This document shows positions 1 through 3,897 of a stretch of DNA of 6,090 nucleotides, piece by piece. The position numbers were made by a program, and so were the translations under genes. Where the stretch lies: contig JAJZQK010000233.1 in assembly GCA_021847625.1 (NCBI GenBank), positions 1 through 6,090 of the forward strand, written 5' to 3'. Origin of the DNA: Chloroflexota bacterium (GTDB lineage: Bacteria; Chloroflexota; FW602-bin22; JAMCYS01). Positions within the stretch are counted from its first letter, which is position 1. Every line of letters starts with the position of its first letter. Below the pieces are notes generated by a model. It did not search any database. It was given only the letters and a program-made list of their open reading frames with translations, and was not told where the DNA came from.

Positions 1-282
1 GAGGACGCTGAGGCCCAGGTTCTGGGCATCACGGTTGACAGCAGATACACCCTGGCGGCGTGGGCAGAGTCGCTGGGAGGCATCTACTATCCATTGTTGA
101 GCGACCTCTGGCCGCATGGGGGCGTGGCCTTGCGCTATGGCGTCCTCCGCCCGGATGGCCGCTCGCAGCGCTCGGTCTTCATAATCGACAAAGAGGGGAT
201 CGTGCGCTACATCGACGTGCACGAGCAGGGCGAACAGCCGGACAACGAGGCCATCTTCGAGGCCCTGCAGAACATCCCCTAG
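1..282 (+). CDS. Peroxiredoxin (AhpC/TSA, Bcp/AhpE-like), C-terminal part
   Basis: The frame is open from the window edge, so the start and the peroxidatic cysteine (normally near residue 45 in a PxxxTxxC motif) lie upstream. The 93 visible residues match the second half of a thioredoxin-fold peroxiredoxin: strand 'VLGITVD' (7-13), a helix with 'LAAWAE', then 'YYPLLSD' (29-35), 'YGVL' (46-49) and 'RSVFIIDKEGIVRY' (57-70). R57, just before the 'VFIID' strand, fits the conserved active-site arginine of the family. The end 'GEQPDNEAIFEAL' is typical of the C-terminal helix. Members of this family reduce H2O2 and organic peroxides in the cytoplasm. No cysteine occurs in the visible part, so the enzyme is 1-Cys or has its resolving cysteine further upstream; this cannot be decided here. 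It is probably unrelated in function to the downstream genes, from which it is separated by more than 900 bases. Confidence 0.9.
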   Translation, partial: EDAEAQVLGITVDSRYTLAAWAESLGGIYYPLLSDLWPHGGVALRYGVLRPDGRSQRSVFIIDKEGIVRYIDVHEQGEQPDNEAIFEALQNIP

Positions 283-480
283 CTGGGAGCCTCAGGGGCG
301 GCCCACGTCCGTGGGGTGCCCAGCGGGCGAAGGAGCATCTAGGGCCGAGGGTCGTGAAGTGGTGACGACCCCCGGCCGAGCTCGGCCGGGAGAGTAGCCA
401 CCCTGGCACATAGATGACCAGGCGCCCTAGGGTCTATGCGTTCTCCATCTTGGCGTAGCGGCGGGGCTCTGTACCCGCCG
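283..480 (+). repeat. Hairpin-rich intergenic stretch after the peroxiredoxin gene
   Basis: Five inverted repeats are packed into 200 bases. First, 302-306 pairs with 311-315, extended by 296-299 with 318-321. Second, 343-347 plus 349-355 pairs with 365-371 plus 373-377: 12 bp with one A/C mismatch and a 9-nt loop. Third, 371-390 is a perfect 20-bp palindrome (CCCGGCCGAG and its complement). Fourth, 409-414 pairs with 433-438. Fifth, 459-465 pairs with 474-480 around an 8-nt loop. The second and third share bases 371-377, so they cannot form together. None has a clear T-tract, although the first could end transcription of the peroxiredoxin gene. Such clusters are commonly remnants of interspersed palindromic (REP-like) elements; I infer this from form alone. 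No coding signal is evident. Confidence 0.45.
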
Positions 481-660
481 ACGGTGGCCGCGAGGCGCCG
501 CCGTTGCGCGGGAGCAGAAGCGTTCTGGCTCGCCGACGGCGCAGGCGCTTTCCGTGCCACTGGTCCCAGTCGGCGACCGCCTCCTTCTGAGCGCGCCGAA
601 ATCAGAACGCATAAGCCCTGCCGGGTGTCCGGGCCTGGGTCTGAGCATGTGAAGGAATAG

Positions 661-671
661 TGTATACTTAC
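661..671 (+). repeat. Left copy of an 11-bp inverted repeat (partner at 1166-1176)
   Basis: TGTATACTTAC here is the exact reverse complement of GTAAGTATACA at 1166-1176. The left copy ends five bases before the -35 box at 676. The AT-rich sequence stands out in a GC-rich region. It could be an activator site, since its core GTATAC is itself a dyad, or the end of a small non-autonomous element of 516 bp. Both readings are inference. Confidence 0.4.
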
Positions 672-675
672 CCAC

Positions 676-704
676 TTTACAATAGCCCTTGCCGACTATA
701 TAAT
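676..704 (+). promoter_or_regulatory. Strong sigma70-type promoter
   Basis: The -35 box TTTACA (676-681, one mismatch to TTGACA) and the perfect -10 box TATAAT (699-704) are separated by exactly 17 bp. The predicted transcription start is near 711. This is the best promoter match I found in the window. The first well-supported gene downstream starts only at 1221, so its transcript has a leader of about 500 nt, contains a small gene, or is itself a functional RNA. Confidence 0.75.
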
Positions 705-823
705 GCAAAGCAAGGGCACAGAGAGGCCTAGGCTAGGGTCGTTGTCAGAGAGCGTGCCTTGGGGCCTGGCGGCGTCCCGGGGCACGCTGCCTCATTGGCG
801 GGTTAGAGGGGGTGGGATCGGCG

Positions 824-1078
824 ATGACCAAGTTGGGGGCGCTGCCAACGCTAAAAGTGGCGAAGATGGCCGTCACGCTGTGGAGACTAGGGGCCGCTGT
901 CCTCGACGGCGTCTCCTCCGCCCTTGCCCTCCCTTTGAATCACCGGACCGAGGAGTTGGCCGGCCACCGCTCCTGGGAACGGCACGGCGCACACTGTCGA
1001 GATGCCCTCTCCTCTCCAAGCAACCCTCGTCCGTGGGGGCTAGGCGTGCCCGGAAGGAGGCAGGTGAAAGCCCCGTGA
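824..1078 (+). CDS. Possible small protein of 84 residues, unknown function
   Basis: This is an uncertain gene. An ATG at 824 follows a purine-rich GAGGGGGTG (806-814) at 9 nt. An in-frame GTG at 812 is a poorer alternative. The support is codon-position bias: by hand count over the first 50 codons, about 82% of third positions are G or C against about 50% of second positions, the pattern of real genes in high-GC genomes. The N-terminal half is hydrophobic to amphipathic ('MAVTLWRLGAAVLDG', 'SALALPL') and might insert in a membrane. The C-terminal half is basic and Pro/Ser-rich and less gene-like. It lies about 113 nt after the predicted transcription start and 142 bases before the response regulator. 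No family is recognised. If it is not translated, the same bases belong to a leader or RNA. Confidence 0.3.
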   Translation: MTKLGALPTLKVAKMAVTLWRLGAAVLDGVSSALALPLNHRTEELAGHRSWERHGAHCRDALSSPSNPRPWGLGVPGRRQVKAP

Positions 1079-1165
1079 GGGCAAGTTAACCGGTCGTGGC
1101 CGCATTGACTATCCTACCGATAGGAGTCTTGGGGGATTGCGTGGTAAAGGACCAGTCGGTAATTA

Positions 1166-1176
1166 GTAAGTATACA
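1166..1176 (-). repeat. Right copy of the 11-bp inverted repeat
   Basis: GTAAGTATACA, the exact reverse complement of 661-671. It lies 45 bases before the preferred start of the response regulator, near where an operator or element end would sit. The bases just outside both copies are AG, too short to count as a target duplication. Confidence 0.4.
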
Positions 1177-1220
1177 AGGTGGCCTTGCGCTTATGGGGCG
1201 CATTTGTAAGCGGTGGAGGT

Positions 1221-1985
1221 GTGGCTCTGACACGGATATTGATAGCGCAGGAGCAGGGGGAAAGCCTGGGCCCGGCCGTGAACGCGCTCAGCGGTATCGG
1301 CTGCGAGGTAATAACGGTTACCCCCGAGACGTCTCTGCAGCAGGTGCTTGAGCGTAGACCCGACATGGTATTGGTCGACCTAGGTGACAATGAGCCCGGT
1401 GGCCTGCGACTGTGCGAGGCTCTGCACGTCCAGACTCACGTTCCACTGATCGCCATCGGCTGCGATGGCAGGTGGCTGGTCCCTTCGCTGAGCTCCGGTG
1501 CAGACGATTACCTGTCCAAGCCGCTGGACATGCCGACGCTGGTGGCTAAGGTCATGGCCCTGTTGCGCCGGGCCGGCTATACGGCGGAGGCCACGCGCGT
1601 CATCAGGGTGCGCGACCTGACCGTCGATCTGGACCGCTGCCAGGTTACCCTCGGCACCCAGCCCTTGGCCTTGACCCCGATCGAGTACCGCATCCTCGCC
1701 GCTCTGGCACGCCGGGCGGGCCGCGTGCTGAGCTGCGCCGAGCTGCTCAAGGAGACCCAGGGATACGAGGTAGACGAGCAGGAGGCCCGGGACATAATCA
1801 AGGTCCATATCTATCACCTGCGGCGCAAGCTGGAGGTGGGCGACACCAGGGGCGACTACGTGGTGACAGTGCCGGGCTTCGGCTACATGCTGGAGCGGCG
1901 TCTTTCTTCACGACCGGATTCCCCAGACGGCAGCTGGACCCGCCGCGGCGTACTGCGTCCGGCCTCGGCGCTGGAAGTAGAGTAG
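1221..1985 (+). CDS. OmpR/PhoB-family response regulator with atypical receiver
   Basis: This is a DNA-binding transcription regulator. Using the GTG at 1221 (255 aa), residues 5-113 form a CheY-like receiver and about 120-222 a winged-helix effector ('LTPIEYRILAALARRAGRVLS', then 'VHIYHLRRKLE' and 'YVVTVPGFGYML'), the OmpR/PhoB signature. The receiver keeps the phospho-acceptor aspartate (D53 in 'VLVDL') and the lysine (K100 in 'YLSKPL'). The usual acidic pair is Q10-E11, however, and the switch Thr/Ser is G80 ('LIAIG'). Phosphorylation may therefore be weak or absent. A tail of about 30 residues rich in Arg, Ser and Pro follows the wing. Start choice: GTG 1179 is also open, but 1221 fits the family's short N-terminus. 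GGAGGT (1215-1220) directly abuts 1221, which is too close for an ideal ribosome site, so the exact start is uncertain. No sensor kinase gene is adjacent (orphan). No promoter is evident close by, so it probably depends on the promoter at 676-704. Confidence 0.88.
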   Translation: MALTRILIAQEQGESLGPAVNALSGIGCEVITVTPETSLQQVLERRPDMVLVDLGDNEPGGLRLCEALHVQTHVPLIAIGCDGRWLVPSLSSGADDYLSKPLDMPTLVAKVMALLRRAGYTAEATRVIRVRDLTVDLDRCQVTLGTQPLALTPIEYRILAALARRAGRVLSCAELLKETQGYEVDEQEARDIIKVHIYHLRRKLEVGDTRGDYVVTVPGFGYMLERRLSSRPDSPDGSWTRRGVLRPASALEVE

Positions 1986-2012
1986 GAATCGTCGCCGCGA
2001 CACCTGGAGCGT

Positions 2013-2038
2013 GGGCGGTAGCCACCTGGCTACCGCCC
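2013..2038 (+). terminator. Hairpin terminator after the response regulator gene
   Basis: GGGCGGTAGCC (2013-2023) pairs perfectly with GGCTACCGCCC (2028-2038) over 11 bp around the loop ACCT. It is followed by GTTTGCGTCGT, a weak T-tract. It starts 28 bases after the stop codon. The strength and position support intrinsic termination despite the poor tail. Confidence 0.7.
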
Positions 2039-2115
2039 GTTTGCGTCGTCGACCTACCCTCTATTTGTAGTACTCATTACCTAGCTGGGCGACCGTCCTC
2101 CTTGACGTAACTTCC

Positions 2116-2145
2116 TTGACACCGCCGGTCGCCAACGTGTAATCT
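2116..2145 (+). promoter_or_regulatory. Probable promoter of the exported-protein gene
   Basis: A perfect -35 box TTGACA (2116-2121) is followed after 18 bp by TAATCT (2140-2145), which keeps the three most conserved -10 positions (T1, A2, T6). The predicted start is near 2152, giving a leader of roughly 220 nt before the TTG start at 2371. Confidence 0.5.
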
Positions 2146-2161
2146 ATGCTAGCAACCGAAC

Positions 2162-2276
2162 GGCCTTTGGCTCTGATCGCCGGTCTGGATATCGGACTGG
2201 GGATGAGAGGCCAGGCCCTGAAAACGCCTCAGACGAAGAGGGTGGAGAGACCCGGGCCAAAGCGGCGCCCGCTGGC
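2162..2276 (+). promoter_or_regulatory. Folded 5' leader of the exported-protein gene
   Basis: About ten bases after the predicted transcription start, 2162-2217 can fold into one long interrupted hairpin: 2162-2166/2213-2217, 2169-2170/2211-2212, 2171-2173/2205-2207, 2176-2178/2202-2204 and 2180-2185/2195-2200, about 19 pairs with small bulges. A second hairpin at 2256-2276 pairs GCC with GGC and AGCGG with CCGCT around CGC. No known riboswitch consensus is recognised. Pairings were found by eye and may include chance ones. Confidence 0.35.
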
Positions 2277-2344
2277 ACCTTCGCGTAGCCTTCCCTCCGC
2301 GATGCGAGATGTGGCACAGAAGCTGCTAAGCAACCGGGTACGAC

Positions 2345-2361
2345 TTCTCCCTTAAGGAGGG
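2345..2361 (+). promoter_or_regulatory. Shine-Dalgarno element within a masking hairpin
   Basis: AAGGAGG (2354-2360) is an excellent ribosome binding site 10 nt before the TTG start at 2371. The preceding CTCC (2347-2350) can pair with GGAG (2356-2359) around a 5-nt loop, extended by two G-U pairs (2346/2360 and 2345/2361). This could hide the site from ribosomes until opened. An in-frame TGA at 2365-2367 excludes any earlier start, so this element fixes the unusual TTG start. Confidence 0.6.
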
Positions 2362-2370
2362 TATTGAGGC

Positions 2371-3522
2371 TTGCAAAGGAAGATCTTCTTCATCGTCGGT
2401 ATCGCCGCCCTCGTCCTGCTGGCGATATCTCCCATACCGAATCTGATCGCTACGCGGCTGTCCTCGGACGCGCCCGGAGTAGTGCTGAGGCCAACCGTCC
2501 CGGCTGAGCCCCAGGCGCAAGCGACCGAATCGCCTCAGGCAAGTGCCCCTGATGCAACCGCGACCGCACCCGCGTCGACGCCTGAGCCGACGGCGGTACC
2601 GACAGCCACGCCTACGCCGACGCCGGAGACGGTGGTGGCGAAGTCCGCCTTGGAGGGGAAGACCTGGATTACCGTCTACGGGCGTGCCTTCGGCATCGCC
2701 CCGATTCTGGGCCGGCTGGGGTCCTCCAATACACTCGACGACGTGGCCGCGGACATTGCCCCCTGGGTTGCCGAAGTCAAGAACCTGAACGGCGGCAAGG
2801 AGATCGTCCCGGTGCTCCACCTGATCTACGCGATGGCCATACCGTGCGAAGCGGACAACCACTGTCTGCTTTACCTTGATACTGCCGGAGAGGATATCGT
2901 CGCAGATTACATCAAACCCGCGGCTGAGCGCGGTTGGCAGGTTATCCTGGATACCCAGATAGGCAGCTCCGACCCGGTCGCGCAGGTGCAGCGAATGATC
3001 GACCGCGGCTATCTGGACTACCCCAACGTTCACGTGGCGCTGGACCCCGAGTTCCACGTCTATCCGGGCGAGGACCTGCCGGGCATCCCTATTGGCCAGA
3101 TCGACGCCAGCGCCATAAACAAAGTCCAGCACATGCTGGACAAACTGGTCGCGGAGAAGAATCTCCCCAGTAAGAAGGTGCTTATAGTCCACCAATTCGG
3201 CGATCCGATGGTCAACGACGGCAACCCGTTTATGATCACCAACAAGACGACGCTGGAGACCGTCGAAAACGTGGACCTGGTAATCGACGCCGATGGCTTC
3301 GGTCCCCCCAGTAGCAAGACCAAGAAGTACAACCTGATGACGGACCCGACAGAGTATCCGTTCATCAAGTTCCGGGGAATCAAGTTGTTCTTCTTCAATC
3401 CTTTTGAGGAACGCCACCATGGCGATAAGCCCGTGATGACCTGGCCGCAGGTCTTTGGCCAGGAACAGGTGACGCCTGATCTGAAGATGGACTATGTACC
3501 GGACGTGATAATCGTGGCCTAG
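2371..3522 (+). CDS. Membrane-anchored extracytoplasmic protein, TIM-barrel-like domain, unknown function
   Basis: The 383-aa protein starts at TTG, fixed by a strong ribosome site and an upstream in-frame stop. Residues 5-27 form a signal anchor ('KIFFIVGIAALVLLAIS') with a positive N-terminus and no lipobox cysteine, so it is probably tethered and faces outward. Residues 41-87 are a Pro/Thr/Ala-rich linker ending 'TPTPTPE'. From about residue 98 a domain of about 285 residues shows repeated strand-helix units: 'WITVYGRAFG', 'IVPVLHLIYA', 'WQVILDTQIG', 'VHVALDPEFHVYPG' (D225, E227), 'KKVLIVHQFGD', 'VDLVIDADGFG' (D306, D308) and 'GIKLFFFNPFEE' (E346, E347). Acidic and polar residues at strand ends resemble the active-site side of a (beta/alpha)8 barrel such as a glycoside hydrolase; this is inference. 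C159 and C165 could form a disulfide. I do not recognise the family, and no catalytic signature is certain. It is transcribed alone, between two terminators. Confidence 0.85.
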   Translation: MQRKIFFIVGIAALVLLAISPIPNLIATRLSSDAPGVVLRPTVPAEPQAQATESPQASAPDATATAPASTPEPTAVPTATPTPTPETVVAKSALEGKTWITVYGRAFGIAPILGRLGSSNTLDDVAADIAPWVAEVKNLNGGKEIVPVLHLIYAMAIPCEADNHCLLYLDTAGEDIVADYIKPAAERGWQVILDTQIGSSDPVAQVQRMIDRGYLDYPNVHVALDPEFHVYPGEDLPGIPIGQIDASAINKVQHMLDKLVAEKNLPSKKVLIVHQFGDPMVNDGNPFMITNKTTLETVENVDLVIDADGFGPPSSKTKKYNLMTDPTEYPFIKFRGIKLFFFNPFEERHHGDKPVMTWPQVFGQEQVTPDLKMDYVPDVIIVA

Positions 3523-3530
3523 GGTGCTAT

Positions 3531-3577
3531 AGAGAGGCCGTCGTTGTCCAAGTGTGCGCACGCCAGACGGCCTCTCT
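3531..3577 (+). terminator. Hairpin terminator after the exported-protein gene
   Basis: AGAGAGGCCGTC (3531-3542) pairs perfectly with GACGGCCTCTCT (3566-3577), 12 bp, starting 8 bases after the stop. The 23-nt loop holds the palindrome GTGCGCAC (3554-3561). The tail CTCGTGG is not T-rich, but stem length and position make this a convincing end of transcript. Confidence 0.7.
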
Positions 3578-3643
3578 CTCGTGGCGGGGCGGTGAATAGG
3601 CGGTGGATATTTGTTACACGCTTAACCACCTCATAACTATGGC

Positions 3644-3670
3644 TTCACTATTCGATAACCATGTTATCAT
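3644..3670 (+). promoter_or_regulatory. Candidate promoter overlapped by a dyad operator
   Basis: The -10-like TATCAT (3665-3670, five of six) has TTCACT (3644-3649) upstream at a short 15-bp spacing, so the -35 is poor. The spacer and the -10 overlap an inverted repeat, GATAAC (3654-3659), cat, GTTATC (3663-3668). This is the expected arrangement for a regulated promoter that needs or excludes a dimeric protein. Predicted start is near 3677. Some other promoter in 3600-3660 cannot be excluded. Confidence 0.4.
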
Positions 3671-3680
3671 AGCGTCCTCG

Positions 3681-3804
3681 GGGCGGATGGCTTAACATTG
3701 GATTGCGGTCGAGGGCATGCCTGCGAAAGCGCTGATCGGCCCAGCCGTAGGACCGCTTGGGTGGGGGCACACCGCCATCCGGCGTTAACTCCGCAACGGG
3801 GAGG
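3681..3804 (+). ncRNA. Candidate structured leader (riboswitch-like) of the diguanylate cyclase gene
   Basis: CGGATGGC (3684-3691) pairs with GCCATCCG (3774-3781) over 8 bp. Nested inside, GCGGTC (3705-3710) pairs with GACCGC (3751-3756) over 6 bp. Inside that, GGGC (3713-3716) can pair with GCCC (3739-3742), and GC-GAAA-GC (3723-3730) forms a GNRA tetraloop hairpin. A separate hairpin follows at 3789-3792/3800-3803. It starts a few bases after the predicted transcription start and ends about 94 bases before the likely start codon. It lacks the conserved motifs I know for the GEMM-I or GEMM-II c-di-GMP, c-di-AMP, cobalamin, TPP, FMN and SAM riboswitches. The function is inferred only from fold and position. 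Confidence 0.35.
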
Positions 3805-3897
3805 GTTGGGGCGACGAGGGTAGTGCCGTTTAGGGCCGATTGAATGAGCGGTGGGGAGAGGCACGAGTTGGCTCTTGCGCATGAGGCCCAAGTCAGA

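Larger units (their letters stand above)
711..1178 (+). other. Transcribed, structured region of unknown role (long leader or ncRNA)
   Basis: This stretch follows the strong promoter. It can form a hairpin at 751-763 with 776-788: 13 pairs including two G-U, with 764-766/771-773 closing the tip. A second lies at 951-955/970-974 with the 10-bp palindrome 957-966 inside it. A third is an extended hairpin in which 1024-1028 pairs with 1077-1081 and 1036-1041 with 1069-1074, tipped by CCGGAAGG. A fourth is at 1107-1109/1126-1128 with 1112-1116/1121-1125. No T-tract follows any of these, so no clear terminator separates the promoter from the response regulator gene. I recognise no known RNA family. 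A possible small gene inside it is listed separately. Confidence 0.35.

Noticed and set aside
436..660. Plus-strand ORF of 74 codons in the first gap.
   Set aside because: Third-position G+C is only about 63% with no contrast between codon positions, the product is Arg/Ala/Pro-rich, and it contains the hairpin at 459-480.
1036..1074. CCGGAAGG tip with a following GGCAG, resembling the GGAA tetraloop domain of bacterial SRP RNA.
   Set aside because: The conserved left-side CAGG and right-side AGCAG bases differ, and the closing stem gives an RNA of only about 39 nt, too short for even the small bacterial SRP RNA.
1105..1133. TTGACT at 1105 as -35 of a promoter close to the response regulator.
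   Set aside because: No acceptable -10 lies 15 to 19 bp downstream (the sequence there is G-rich), and the bases form part of a small hairpin instead.
2146..2355. Plus-strand ORF of 69 codons before the exported-protein gene.
   Set aside because: Its ATG lies upstream of the predicted transcription start near 2152, it has no ribosome site, and codon-position bias is weak; the region is better read as a leader.
2326..3561. Long open frame of 411 codons on the minus strand.
   Set aside because: It lies antisense to the exported-protein gene, which has a strong ribosome site, signal anchor, linker and ordered domain. The minus frame gives an Arg-rich, featureless product, a usual side effect of high GC.
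3611..3639. Alternative promoter TTGTTA, 17 bp, TAACTA.
   Set aside because: The -10 matches the consensus only at T1 and A2; the TATCAT at 3665-3670 is a better -10, though its -35 is poor.
3681..3804. Possible known c-di-GMP riboswitch (GEMM-I/II) before the GGDEF gene.
   Set aside because: The hallmark GEMM-I segments (GGGCAAACC-like, GACGCAAAGCC-like and the GGUAGC..GGGUU receptor strand) are absent and I could not fit GEMM-II, so I call it only an unassigned structured leader.
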